Shown: piece by piece, positions 1-11,569 of the stretch
Layout of the letters: each line of letters opens with the position of its first letter
Numbering within the stretch: the stretch's first letter is position 1
From: Panax quinquefolius
Lineage: Eukaryota; Streptophyta; Magnoliopsida; Apiales; Araliaceae
Direction: 5' to 3'
NCBI GenBank assembly: GCA_020205615.1
Contig: CM035167.1
Span: forward strand, 61,693,436-61,757,435
Length of the DNA stretch: 64,000 nucleotides
Translations under genes and position numbers: made by a program
The notes under the pieces: generated by a model
What the model saw: only the letters and a program-made list of their open reading frames with translations
Database searches by the model: none
What the model was told of the DNA's origin: nothing

Positions 1-288
1 ATGAAAAATAATACATCCAAAAATAATGCCGACTTCCTCATGGATATTGAAAACATCTGAGGAAATACAGATATCGCAGAATAATTTACAAGCTGTTTAC
101 AGCTGAAAATGTCCATCACGGGAACCGAATATAAATCTAATGAGATGAATCTGTGATCACATGATTCCTAGGCGCACAGAATATTGCAATTTATATAAAA
201 GCAATAAGCAGGTATATATATAAAAGCGGTAAATATATATATACAGACAGGATCACCAACCACGAAGCACCTCCATGGGGGATCAAAA

Positions 289-445
289 ATGTAAATAAAG
301 TCAGAGATATGGCCAACCGCCATGAAGAAAACTCCAAAGTGATGTAATGTAAATAAAGTCAGAATACGATCAATCGCCAATAAGTAAACTCCAAGTGTGA
401 CGAAATGTAAAGAAAGTCAGAAAAGTTTATCAACTACCACTTAAG
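289..445. repeat. Three tandem copies of a 58-bp unit
   Basis: The phrase ATGTAAATAAAGTCAG starts at 289, 347 and, with one change, 405, so the period is exactly 58 bp. The rest of each unit is diverged. It lies inside the Ogre/Tat-like LTR. Confidence 0.7.
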
Positions 446-467
446 GAACTCTGTGCGAGACAAAATA

Positions 468-498
<31 letters not shown>

Positions 499-500
499 TA

Positions 501-900
501 AGCAATAAACGCATCGGATGAAAAATTCAGCTCATCGAACACAGTTCAACCACGCTCATATATATATAAGTATATATATATATATATAAGCGAGTAAACG
601 CACCAAACCGAAGTCTAGGCTCATCGAACAAAGTCCGACACACAGTTGATATATATAAGTATATATATATAAATATATAAAAGCGAATAAACGCACCAAA
701 CCGAAGTCTAGGCTCATCGAACAAAGTCTGACACACAGTTGATATATATAAGTATATATATATATATATAATAGCGAATAAACGCACCAGACCGAAGTCT
801 AGGCTCATCGAACAAAGTCCAACAGATAGTTAATATATATAAGTGTATATATATTAAAGCAGTAAACGTTCCAGACCGAAGTCTAGGCTAAATCGAGGCA
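501..900. repeat. Tandem array of five 85-93 bp units separated by TA tracts
   Basis: Units begin at about 501, 589, 682, 773 and 858. Each has an AGCGAATAAACGC-like start, then CCGAAGTCTAGGCTCATCG-like text, then a variable TA run. The TA run accounts for the changing unit length. The reading frame at 527-808 on the minus strand is only the translation of this array. A TA microsatellite follows at about 921-966. Confidence 0.8.
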
Positions 901-934
901 TAACTCGATAATGTTAGTCAATATATATATAAAT

Positions 935-967
<33 letters not shown>

Positions 968-1276
968 TGATCGAATGAAACCACTGATCAAGTCCGGGCA
1001 AAAGCAAGCAACACGACTCTCAACGTGTAGAAGGGTGTGTGCAAAGATGAAGAGAAAGACTCTAAAGTGTGTGAGAAGGCTTACAGCTGACTGATAAAAA
1101 GGGCTTCTATATCTTTAGAGTGGATAAACACTGGGCTTTTGTGGGTACAAAAGAGGCTATATATGAGCTCACTGTGTGTTTGAAAGTGGGAAAATACAAT
1201 GTATGGCGAAAGTAAGAGCAAATTGTGCGGGGGTTTTCCGTCTTTTTTTCTCTTAGAAATCAGAACCCCAAGCCTC

Positions 1277-1309
1277 TTATTTATAGGCAAAAGGTTCCGC
1301 AGGTGTACC
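1277..1309 (-). promoter_or_regulatory. LTR promoter: TATA box plus CCGCAGGTGTACC box
   Basis: On the minus strand TATAAATAA (1277-1285) lies just downstream of a box whose plus-strand form is CCGCAGGTGTACC (1297-1309). The gap between TATA and box is 11 bp. The same pair with the same gap occurs at 8081-8113. Confidence 0.55.
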
Positions 1310-1872
1310 TTTGGCTCAGTCGTAGGTGTACCAGAGGCGGGTCGGGTTGACCCAGTTCTGTCGGGTCGGGTTATCTCGAAGTACGTGCACTCAGGCACTG
1401 TAATGTCCAATTAGATTTTGAGAAGTGCAATTTGGGCATCCGTTTTGAGGTATTCAGGACCTATTTCGGACCGCCATTGTTGAGAGTTGTATGATGGCAT
1501 GGGATTAGAGTTTGTACGAAGTCTTTGAAGATGGGACGATGCCCTCCGGTCTTCAAGCTTCAACTTTCATCTGTTACCCCGCACAATAGTCACTCGGGAT
1601 TGGTTAGCCTTGTGGGACATTGTTGCATAGAGACGAGACGTGGCATCGTGTTGGATGAGATGGTGATGTTGCCCCTCACCGGTGTTACTGTCGGATTGGA
1701 CCGATAAGCAGACGTTGCTCAGACTTCACTGAGATTGGACTGCTGCATTTGTTGAAGGTCCTCATTGTCATCTTTGAGGTGTGCCTGTCTTCCCGATGTT
1801 ATTGCTAGGTTGGTACAGTGTATCTCATTGTGAGTGCCGAGATTGAAGTTGATGGCATTTGAAACAAGCATT

Positions 1873-2040
1873 TTCGGGGTTATCTCCGAAACTGCATTCC
1901 TTGGGGTTATCACCAAGGTTGGTGGCTATTCCCATGGTTGGGACTGAGACTGGATACCTCGGGGTTATCTCCGAGATTAATCGGTCTTCTCCGGTGTGTG
2001 TTCTGGTATTATATCTTTAGGTCTCGGGGTTAGATCCGAG
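1873..2040. repeat. Four hairpins with shared loop GGTTATC and covarying stems
   Basis: Stems of 5-6 bp flank an 8-nt loop: TTCGG/CCGAA (1873-1890), CCTTGG/CCAAGG (1899-1918), CTCGG/CCGAG (1958-1975) and CTCGG/CCGAG (2023-2040). The loop is GGTTATCT or GGTTATCA in three copies and GGTTAGAT in the fourth. Stem bases change on both sides together. Confidence 0.75.
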
Positions 2041-2303
2041 GTTGAAACCGTTACTCCCAGATTACAATCCGGGGTTAATGCTGAACTTCCGGTAGTCTCC
2101 GGTATGGATTTGGACTGTCTTTCAGGGTTCTCTCTTAAAAGACGAATCTGTCCTCCTACAATGTTAGTAACAGTAGTACAGAAAATTTTGAGTGTCTACA
2201 AAGAGGGTATTTCAGCTTGCTGAATTGAACAATTCAGGGTGCTTAAATGGAAACTGAAAAGGTTAGGAAAGGAAAACAATTTACTAAATTGAAATTCAGT
2301 TTG

Positions 2304-2476
2304 AATCCAGTTTGTTGGATTGAAGGATTAGTGAATCCAGGTTGCTGGATTGGAGGTCAGTTGAATCCAGTTTGCTGGATTGGAAAATAGTTAATTGAAT
2401 TAAGGATTAGTTTAAATCCAATTTGCTGAATTGGTCAATCCAGGTTGCTGGATTAATCAATCCAGGTTGCTGGATT
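2304..2476. repeat. Cluster of AATCCAG-loop-CTGGATT hairpins
   Basis: Hairpins with a 7-bp stem and a 4-nt loop (GTTG or TTTG) lie at 2304-2321 (one G-T pair), 2334-2351, 2364-2381, 2437-2454 and 2459-2476. A decayed copy is near 2415-2432. Spacing is about 22-73 bp. Confidence 0.8.
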
Positions 2477-3413
2477 GGTATGTTTGAATAATCTAGATTA
2501 TAGTATTAGTATTCTGCTTACTGGATTATAGAAAAGAACTTATAATATGAAAGATTAAAGTGTTAAATCATAATTTATATAATATAGTGATTAAAAAATT
2601 GTCAAAGGACGGTAATAATACTGATGTTGTAAGGTGTTATTTCATATTTGATTATGTGGTTAAGTGTTAGCCAATTTGCTTATAAGTAGTAGTATTATGA
2701 GGTGTAATATGATATGCTGATTGAAAGATCAATATTAATAATGATAGTAATCGACGGTGCAGGAAAGTTTCCTTAACTCAAACTTGAGTTGTATTTTCAA
2801 AGAATGATAGTGAATAATTATTGTTGATTATTCACATCTATACTAATTATTGATTCGCACTTAGTGCATGTTGCATATGTTCATCAGGTATGAGAGGCTT
2901 ATCACCTTCATTACCATAAGGTTCAGCTAAATTGTTTATGGTCACTATTGACCTCCAAACATTATTGATTCAGTCATTCAATTATTGAAACTTGATTCAT
3001 GTTATTTCACAATTATTACATTATTGAAAACTTGAAAGCTTATTCTTTTCAATCATGATATACCTTCATTGTATTTAAAACTTGTTGGGCAAATTTGTTG
3101 CTCACCCTTGCTATATCATGATAACATTTTCAAATTTAGGAGAAGGCTCGAATAAAGACAAAGGCAAAAGAAAATTCCAAAAATGGACTGTTATGCAGTT
3201 AAAATTGTAAAAGTATGTGATGCAAATGGCATTGTAAATCGTGTAGAATATTGAAGGTATGTATTAAGTTAAGGTTGTAAACCTTAGGGATTATGTTTTA
3301 AAAGTTTATTGTATAAACAATTTATGTTTATATCTTCTGCAATAGTTATAGAACTGACGTATCGTAACGTACCAGATCTAAGGTAAAAAGTACCCGAATT
3401 TGGGGGCGCTACA

Positions 3414-3942
3414 GAATTTTCGTCCTGCGGCATTGGAGGTGGAAATGAGAATTCTGGTGCATATATTGAACATACAGCATAGTATTGATCTTGTTGATTA
3501 TAGCTCCATAAAGAATATGGGTGATACCCCCAACTTTGATAGTTGTTTGGATATGCATATTGGTTGAGATAGTTACCACTATACTGTACCGGTTCAAAAC
3601 TGACGGTGCATTGATGACTCGGATGATTGCCAGCATAATAATCACAAGTAACTGCTCTCCTTCAAATACGTTGGGCTGCAAGAACATCCAACCTCTTTGA
3701 AAGTGTTTCAATTTGTGCTAAAAATACAAAAAGTGCATTGAGTCCATCAACCCTTGTGTCTCTTGGTTGAGTCATTCTCGTATATGGCCATTGATAACCA
3801 AAGTCATCCATGGTACCTAAAAAGAGAGAAAAATATAAAGAGAATTAAAATAAAATAAAATGTTTAAATTAAGACTAATTTGATTGAAATTAATGATGAC
3901 AAAAATTATTAAACAAATTCTCCGATAACGGCGCCAAAAACT
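3414..3942 (-). pseudogene. Athila-like element, gag-like remnant next to the primer site
   Basis: Reading leftwards from ATG at 3811, the frame encodes a start MDDFGYQWPYTRM, a short helical stretch, an in-frame stop, then a degenerate zinc-finger-like C-D-Y-Y-AGNHPSHQC followed by a Tyr/Asn/Pro-rich tail. That order resembles the end of Athila-type gag, where a CX2C-GGNH-C finger precedes a similar tail. The bulk of gag that normally comes first is absent, so this is an internally deleted, non-autonomous copy or a related short element. The finger lacks its second Cys. At 3413 the frame is cut by LTR J. The family assignment is by recall of motifs and is moderate. Confidence 0.5.
3924..3936 (-). 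promoter_or_regulatory. Primer-binding site, TGGCGCCGTTATC type
   Basis: On the minus strand TGGCGCCGTTATC lies 6 bp inside the LTR at 3943. TGGCGCCGTTG-type sites are usual in Athila and related plant gypsy elements. One or two bases differ from the common form. Confidence 0.65.
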
Positions 3943-5401
3943 TGTTGGGTCGTATTTCACGATCAATATATGCGTGCAAGTATACACGGTCAACAAGTAA
4001 TAAAGAGTAAGTAGAGTATCGATCTCACAGAGAATTATCTAACAAGAATTACCAAGCATTAACCCGTAACCAACTTAATCTTATTTAAATGATTGATTTT
4101 AATATTTTGAATTAAAATAAATAATTAAAATAATACTAACTATCCTTAGAATGAAACTAGATAATGAAGACTTGAGGCAACAATTTCACCTATTGTTTCA
4201 TTTAAATCAATACACTTACTGTTAAGTCAAATTAATTATACTGGATTGTTAATCAAGAACACGAAGGTAAAATATGACCATCTCTTGATGTACCATATCC
4301 ATATCACACTAAAACCACATATGATAGAATTAATGTGAACACCCTAATTAACTAACCCACTATATCTCTATGTGAATTACAATTAAAAAGGGTTAAGCAC
4401 AAGTTCTTATCAGATTACATGTGGTGTTTTGGTATATCTCTATCCTAAGCACGAATCATGAATTCCATTGTTGTGTAGAAATCACAAACACATCCTATTA
4501 TGATCATATCTAAACTCATAATATGTCTCTCAATTTCATATGGATTATCACGCTAATTGATAGCTAAGCAATTAAGCAATTAGCACAAATCATAATAGAC
4601 AATCCAACAATAATTGATTAAACTAACAAGGAAGCATATCAAGATAAACTACTCATTAATATCCATTGTAATCCCAAAATAGTATTTAATTCATGATTGA
4701 ATCGAATTCCATAATCCACAATTAATTATACATTGAAAGATACAAAAAGAAGAAAAGAGAAGCTAGGAATTAAAGAATGCAAATCTGATCTTTCTTGCTC
4801 CAAATCTGAACTTCCAATGCTCTTTCATTGCTTCAATCTTTAGATCCAATCTAATCTAGGGTTCTAGTCTAACCTAATCTAAGAATTAAAGATGGAATAT
4901 ACAAGATAGATTTTATCCCAAAGAGGGAATTCAATCTATTATTGAATGTGGATATCTATAATATATGCTATAAAAGTGCCTAAATATAGTCTAATTCACG
5001 AATGCCTCCTTGCCCAAGAAACAATCCAATTGGTTCATTAAATGAAAAGTCAAAATCTGAATTTTAGAATGGGCAATTGCTATTGCTACCATCCCACAAG
5101 GCTAAATCAAGTGTGACTGTATCAGAAAGTTTTATCGATCGAGGTAGAAGCAAAGAATCGTGTGCCATGCATCAGTTTCTGATTTTGTTGTTCTGCTGCT
5201 GTAATTTTCTACATCTCCCAAGTCTTGATCATTTTAGCTAACAATATATCCCTTTAGTCTTCAAATGTTGCTAAGCCAGTTCCCAAACATGCAATCTACA
5301 AAATAAACCAAAAATGCATGAAAAGTTATTTAAACAAATGGGCTTAAGAAACAATTATAGTAAGTTAGTATCTAATAAGTAGGTATAAAACCTACTTATC
5401 A
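3943..5401 (-). mobile_element. 5' LTR of the Athila-like element
   Basis: The plus-strand sequence runs from TGTTGGGTCG (3943) to CTACTTATCA (5401), so on the minus strand it starts TGATAAGTAGG and ends CCCAACA. The primer site on its left shows it is the 5' LTR of a minus-strand element. The first 35 bp on the minus strand hold an inverted pair of TAAGTAGGT-like words. No open frame is found in its 1459 bp. The partner LTR is outside the window, so the target duplication cannot be checked. Confidence 0.7.
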
Positions 5402-6581
5402 ATGACATTGAGGTGTCATTGGGCCTTCTCAATATGGGTCGCTGACTTTGAGGGTTTTTATTGGGTGTAGACATTAGTATCGTGGGATTGGTGTTTTAGG
5501 TTTATATTTGGGTTGGTGTTTGGGTTTAGATATTTTTTTAGGGATAGACCACACTATAGATGGTTGCCTATGTACTCTCGTGGCTGGAAAGAGATCAGGT
5601 CTTTCGTAGTTTAGGTTTGGTCTGATTGGTTAGGGATTGGTATTCTGTATAGGAAGTGGAGTATTTTGAGGATTTGAAAAATGTTTGTTTGGTCTGACCA
5701 CACAATAGATGGTTGCCTACGTACCCTCGTAAATGGTGGGAGATCAGGTCTTTCTTAGTTCAAGCTTAATAAGTTATTAAAGAGTTGTATCTTGTGATCG
5801 CTGAATCATTGAAGGGGTTTTTTGATTTTTGTAGGGGTTAGATCGCACCATAGATGGTTGTCTATGTACTCCTATGCGAGGAGATCAGATCTATGTAGTT
5901 CACGCTTGACTTGATTTTTTGATTTTTTGATTTGATTTGAATTTTTTTTCTCTTCCTGCAAAACTCGTGGTTAGTTATTTTGATGACAGGATAAATATGA
6001 CATTTAATATGATAGGATAAATATAACATTTAATATGATAGGATACATATGACATTTAATATTTGATAGAAATTGACATTTAATATTTAACATGGAATTA
6101 ACATTTGATATTTAACATGGAATTGACATTTGACATGAATTAAAAGGGAAAGGCATGAAGAGACCTTCCTTTGTGTTTGGTTTATCAAAGGCTGACATAT
6201 CTTAGGTTTATTCTAATGGGCTTTTCGGTATGAAGGTTCCCAAATCATCATAATTTACTAGATGGGAGTGAATCCAATCTTTCAATTAAAGCTGATCTAA
6301 GTGGTGCCTTTCTTGAGCCTCACAGGATTATCCTCCTCTTAAGTCTAGTAATCAGACACCAACGGGTTTGCCTCTTGGTGGAGCAATCACACAACATACA
6401 TTCATCGTGCCTCATCGCATGTATAATGACATTATGCGAAGCACTAATATAAGGCGTTGTAAATAATCATTCATTCGCATACATTCAATGTAAATCAAGC
6501 ATTCATACATATGCAGAAAAGGGAATTGAAAAGATTGAAATGCGGCTTAAGCCGTCTACTGTCCCTAGCAGAGTCGCCACA
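5402..6581 (-). mobile_element. Ogre/Tat-like internal 5' region, non-coding here
   Basis: This lies just inside the Ogre/Tat-like LTR and primer site. It holds three dispersed copies (about 5547, 5696 and 5851; spacing about 150 bp) of a block with ATAGATGGTTGCCTACGTAC and GAGATCAGGTCTTTC. Short repeats of ATGACATTTAATATGATAGG follow at 5990-6065. Such ACGTAGGCAACC blocks recur in plant Tat/Ogre elements as I recall them. No open frame is convincing. It is interrupted at 5401 by the Athila-like element. Confidence 0.5.
6568..6579 (-). promoter_or_regulatory. Primer-binding site TGGCGACTCTGC
   Basis: On the minus strand TGGCGACTCTGC, continuing into TAGGGACA, lies 2 bp inside the LTR starting at 6582. 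TGGCGACTCTGCTGGGGA is the usual primer site of Ogre/Tat elements. Confidence 0.75.
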
Positions 6582-8192
6582 TGTCGACGTCGAGAATTTC
6601 TCTTTTCCTATGTTTGTTTTGATCCTTTATTATTTCGCTAGGTCGATTTGTTTATCTTTCTCAAGGTTGAGATTTTAGAAAAGACCAACATACAATGTCA
6701 ATGATTTGAAAAAGATTTATTTTAATGATTGTGTCGAATTAGACAGAGCCGCTAGTTTATATGAGTTTAAATGGTTGTACCAACTCAACTGGATTTTGAA
6801 AGGTTTTCGCAATATGGACAAATATGTGACTCCATTTAATTGGTATGGAACCCGAGATTCATAGAGTTCGAGGGCTAGCTTAAGTGAGGGGAAGGTGTTA
6901 CGCATCCCCTGACTTCTGTGAAACACAATTACTGCTACTTTTTCATTCCCTTAGCATGTGAAGTGTGTGTGATGCAGATAAATGTGCTCAAAGTGCTTTA
7001 TTTGAAAGTAGTGCTATGCCTTTTTGGAAATATATAAGAAGGGGTTTGACTTATTAAAAATTTCATTTTTAACAGGAATATAAAAGTGAAGTTTTGAAAA
7101 GCTGTTTCAAAACCCTTTCGCTCGCATAGGAATTGATTTATTTGATACTTCCATTTTATTTCGTATTCGGCTTGATTTGATTTTATTCAAGATGCGAAGC
7201 ATCTTTGACAGTATGTAACATATTATCTACAAGTGTCGGGCTTCTTATAGGCTTGACAACCATCGAAGCAAGCTCGAGCACCACAAACCATGATTTCACT
7301 ATATCGGGGCCTTAAATCCGGATAACCATTTTAAGGCCCAAGGTTACATATACAAGGGAACTGAATCTAGATCGATTGATTGAATCGTCGACCCTGTGGT
7401 TCCTAGGCTCACATGACATCATTTAGAAGCATGCATGAAATATATACTAAAATAAAACGTATATAACTTACAAACTTTGCCCAAACAAGGGATTTATCAG
7501 TTAAGTCCTTGTATGTGAGTAAAATAAGCTTCTCTCTTTCTCTAGATACAGATCCAGGGTCACGTGGTTGCAATTATTTACAAAAAATAGAAAGTAAACT
7601 AGATCTATCTAGATCCTAGCCAGTCTAGCTCATAAGGTTCAAGTTTACAACTTTTGAACCAGTTAAAAGCTAGATCTGGCTAGATTTAGAATAGATCTAG
7701 TCAATACATTTTAAATATTGACTATTTACACAAATTTGAACGGTTAAAAGCTAGATCTATGCAATACAAAATAGGATCTATATATATATATATATATATA
7801 ACACTTATATATATAGTAAAATAGTAAACAATCACAGATCTGGAGAAATCTTACATTCTGGCTCGAGATTTGCAAACGAACGACTTTAAGCACCTGAAAA
7901 CTCGATTTCAACTGGTAGAAACCCTTATATGTTGAAGTTTACATATATAAGTGTTTATAATAGAGATTTACAGAGTTTGAGATGAAGAATCGTTCTATTT
8001 CTCTCTCTAGCTACCAAATTTTCTCTCTCTTTAACCTTCTCTATTTTCAAAATCTCCTGAAATGATTTGGGAGGGCTATGATATATATAGATCCAGCCAG
8101 CCGCAGGTAGACCTGCGACCAGGCCTAGTGGGTCCCGCCACCTCGAAGGAGTTTTAGTGCGCAAACCAGACAAAGCCTTGTGGCTTTTGGCA
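6582..8192 (-). mobile_element. Ogre/Tat-like 5' LTR
   Basis: The inner edge is firm: TGTCGACG starts at 6582 next to the primer site. The outer edge, near 8192 (minus-strand start TGCCAAAAGCC), is placed by a plausible TG start and the TATA box at 8081-8088. No target duplication can be tested. The 72-codon minus frame at 7955-8173 runs across the promoter and is not a gene. A TA microsatellite is at 7780-7800. Confidence 0.55.
8081..8113 (-). promoter_or_regulatory. LTR promoter: TATATAT plus CCGCAGGTAGACC box
   Basis: On the minus strand a TATATAT run (8081-8088) follows a box seen on the plus strand as CCGCAGGTAGACC (8101-8113). It matches the promoter at 1277-1309 in order and in its 11-bp gap. 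Confidence 0.5.
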
Positions 8193-10467
8193 TAATCTAA
8201 CTGATATGCTTGTTAGTTTTTTTTAACTGATGTGCGTGTGTTATGTATATCAATTTTCATTATACGTACTATTCTAAGGCTAAAACTAGAAGAGAAAAAA
8301 ACAGAGGAAAGAAATTGAGAGAGAGAGAGAAATTTTATAATCAGACAAGAAGGGTGGAGCCATCAGGCTTTTTCAAGCTTTTTGATCATAGATTAAGGGT
8401 AATAATCTATTCCTAATTCCTAGTCTTGTTTTGCTTTCAATATTTATTCTCTGTGGTTGAATTCTTGTTGGATTAGGATTTAAAATGTTGATTATATGTG
8501 TGTATAATTTGATAGTTATCAATTCTTAGTAATTGAATTCATGAAATTTGGTTTAAAGGAGAAAATTAAAGTTTATAATGTGTAAATATATATATATGAA
8601 AGTGGCTTATTTGAGGTCAAAATTGATGTTTAATTCTTATTGTAATCTGTAAATTGATTTTAGAATATGTTAGTATGTTGAATTACGAAAAGAATGCAAT
8701 TGAAATGGTTTAATTTGGTTAATAAACGAAGATTTGGCAATTGAATTCGCTAAATGTGTTGAAATTGAAGAAAATAGCAAAAACATGGTTTTAATCCCTT
8801 AAGTTTGGTAGTTTAGGATTTCTTTAGGTGTTATAATGATTAAGTGTATATGTTATGTGGTTTGGTAAGGTTTAAAGTGTCTGGGTTGTCCATGTTGCTG
8901 TGAAAATTGGAGTTTTGGATCGCATCAGTGTTGGAAGTAGAGACGCATTGTTTTGTTCAGTGCACCAAATAAGAATCGCTACGGGTGTCGAGGACAAGAA
9001 AGAATGCCAATAAATCTTTGGGTGCCTAGGCTTGGGGTAGTGCAGCTATACCCTTCCCTGAGCAGAACCTTTCCTTTTTTTTTAGTTTCTAGTCCATGAT
9101 ATGTTGGCCTAACCTAGACTAAGGTGCATGATAATGTGTTAAAGATATAATGAGATTCTAAAATAGATTGTAAACATGTATTTGGTGAGTTTAGGTTGAA
9201 AAGGTAATGACTTAGAAAACTTTAACTCATAGTAAGTCTTGAGATGTTATTTAAGCGTGATGATGCTTTACCAAATTTATGGTTTCGGACCTGTAAATGG
9301 TGTCGGTGATTGGAATATGATATGGAATAACGAGATGAACTTGAATGAGAATTAAACCTATAGGGTTAATGTTAGTTTAACTAATCGATATTGCGATTCT
9401 AATGGTATATATAGGGTATTTGGCGAACGTGTGTTATAATTGTGTAACTTACGCACGAGGCAAGTTCCCTAACATTTGCTACTTTATTATCCAGCAAGGT
9501 TTTCTTTTCACCGTTATTTTGTTATACTTATGCAAGTCTCTTAACCTTAATTTTACGTTATGTAAAGTTCTTAAATCTATTATTCAATTGAGTAAGATCT
9601 TTACCCTATCTTGTTTGTTATTGTTATGCAAGTATCTTGTTTCATGGCTCAAGTTGTTTGTTCATATTGAGCGAGTTTCTAATTATTGTTCTTGTTAATT
9701 CAAAGCTTGAGATGTTTATTGTTTCGAGCGAGACCTTCTAATTCCTTTAAAGATGGTCTACTGAATATACAATGTTTTATTCAACTATATATTGTTGTGA
9801 TCCCATTCTTGTCTTAAATATTGTTACTCAATACCTAGTTATTGTATCGAACTTCGAGTGGCTAGTGAACCTTTATTGAATTGACTAGTCTATAGTTGAT
9901 GAGTGTTTTAAAATTCTAGAACCACTGTTAAGCTAATCCAAAAACTAAATTTTCTTTAGTGCAGAAATTCTAAAGTCAAACTGAGATGAACAACGCTAAT
10001 AATGGGGATTATGTACGCGTTAGCGTTTAGATGTTTGTGCACAATACATGGTATAAAGGGCTGATTTCCCTAAGTACGAAAGGAAAGGTATGTATAGTCA
10101 AACGAATGTTAAAGGTTGAGGTAAAAATACCTAGTAACATGGGACATAGTTCACGGTCTTAAGACCCTCAGACATAAATCTTGAACTTGTTTCCTAATCT
10201 TGATTCGTAGAACGAGTTCTTTATTATTCAGTACTCATTGCTTACTCTTATGATATTGCTTCTGTCATCATTATATTTATGAGCAAATGTATGCTCACTC
10301 TTGCATATAACACTGCACCTAAAGTTGAGAAAGTTGATGAGCCGTCTACTAGTAAGGGCAAGGGCAAGATGTCCAAATGATGAAGACTTATTTGATTTTA
10401 TTTAATAGAATCTATGTGATGAGACCTATTTATTTATGTGATGTTTTTCACAAACTTATGTAATAAT
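8193..10467 (+). mobile_element. Long-LTR fragment H, both ends lost
   Basis: No coding sequence is visible. Near its right end it has GAGCAAATGTATGCTCACTC (10281) followed by the purine run GTAAGGGCAAGGGCAAG (about 10350), the same order as in LTRs J, D and K. A GCACGAGGCAAGTTCCCTAAC stretch near 9452 resembles one in D near 17312. It is therefore probably the 3' part of another Tekay-like LTR. The left end is cut near 8192 by the Ogre/Tat-like element and the right end at 10467 by copia B. The 98-codon frame at 9402-9698 has no recognisable motif. Confidence 0.5.
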
Positions 10468-10498
10468 TGTAAGGTTTGTAATATTCATGAACGCAATC
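10468..10498 (-). mobile_element. Last 31 bp of copia B 3' LTR
   Basis: TGTAAGGTTTGTAATATTCA onward is the reverse complement of the end of the related solo LTR 13171-15058. The other part of this LTR resumes at 50067. CAATC at 10494-10498 is one copy of the Tekay A target duplication; the other copy is 50062-50066. Confidence 0.85.
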
Positions 10499-11234
10499 TG
10501 TAAGACCCCAACTTTTATGAATAAAAATGAATTTTCTATAAATATCATTTTTGAATATTATGGAATAAATTTGATATAATGTTATAGTTGTGGGTATTAT
10601 TTATAAATTTTGCAAAATATGCAAGTTGATATATTATATTCGATTGGTCGGGGAATATTCGTACAACGGCGCAATCATTGGTGGACCCCACAAACGGAAT
10701 TATTGTCGAATTGAGAAAACGACAAAAATATTTTTATGAAAATAACGGCGGAAGTTTAACCATTAATACTGTTGAACTACTCGGTAGTAAAAGTACAGTA
10801 ATACGCGTATTTGCATAGTAGCACGCGGTATTGATTATTGATGCTTACGTAAGAAGTCACTCAGTTTTGTTCAATTATTGCTACAGTAATTGCTGTGTAG
10901 TATCTCACGTTATTTGATTCAATTATTGTCGATATTTTATATATTACTAAATCAATAATTAAGATGACAGTGTTATTAATATTATTATTTATAATATTAA
11001 CGATGTCTAGAAGTTCTGCCAAGGAGAGGTTTGGTCACCTAATTGCGCACCAATAGGGAGAAATCCTTATTGGAAAGCCCCCTCTTTCCTGGGAACGACC
11101 TGGTCGATTAATATTGTAAATTATAATAATGATGATAAATCTTGTTAAAAATATTGAGGTAATTTTTATGAGGTATTTTGTTACTTATTATTTAGATTCT
11201 CACTCACTCATTTTTCAAAATTATCGGAAGGAAG

Positions 11235-11237
<3 letters not shown>

Positions 11238-11271
<34 letters not shown>

Positions 11272-11510
11272 ACATTGTGTGTGTGTGTGTGTGTGTGTGT
11301 TTACGTGTGTGTAGGAGTGTGTGTGTGGTAGTGGGTTTTGGTGGAAAAGTGGAATGTTTGATAGTTAATGTTGGTTGTTTTATTATAAATTGATTTTGGG
11401 TGGTGGAGAATTTGATAGGTGTTGTAATATTATATATATATAATATATTTAGCATGTGAAGATTGACTTAAGGAGAAGGAAGAATTGAATTGTCGGGAGG
11501 GATTGGTATG

Positions 11511-11569
<59 letters not shown>

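Larger units (their letters stand above)
1..1397 (-). mobile_element. Ogre/Tat-like LTR, right-hand end (partial)
   Basis: Read on the minus strand, the stretch ending near 1397 starts with TGCC and has a TATAAATAA box at 1277-1285 about 110 bp inside. This matches the arrangement of the better supported LTR at 6582-8192, which also starts TGCC and has its TATA box about 105 bp inside. The primer-binding-site end would lie left of the window. The right boundary is inferred from that comparison, with no target-site duplication to confirm it. The 109-codon reading frame at 1081-1410 (minus) spans U3, TATA box and R and is not taken as a gene. Confidence 0.45.
1398..3413 (+). mobile_element. Long LTR J (left part hidden), Tekay-like ending
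   Basis: The right edge is the typical ending CGAATTTGGGGGCGCTACA at 3413, like the other long LTRs here. It abuts Athila-like sequence, so J was inserted there; the right target copy would be GAATT (3414-3418). The true left end is not seen: an Ogre/Tat-like LTR interrupts it near 1397. The module GGGCAAATTTGTTGCTCACC near 3088, followed by a purine run at 3155-3171, matches the 3' part of LTRs H, D, F and K. No coding capacity is seen. The part from 1860 to 2480 is rich in short hairpins. Confidence 0.6.

Noticed and set aside
527..808. 93-codon minus-strand frame with repeated YIYIYLYISTVC
   Set aside because: It is a translation of the TA-rich tandem array at 501-900.
1081..1410. 109-codon minus-strand frame
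   Set aside because: It crosses the TATA box and start region of an LTR and has no known motif.
6560..6580. Possible tRNA fragment (GCAGAGTCGCC)
   Set aside because: It is the reverse complement of a primer-binding site next to an LTR, with no tRNA fold around it.
9402..9698. 98-codon hydrophobic plus-strand frame
   Set aside because: It lies in non-coding LTR-like sequence, has AT-rich composition bias and no domain or family resemblance that I can see.
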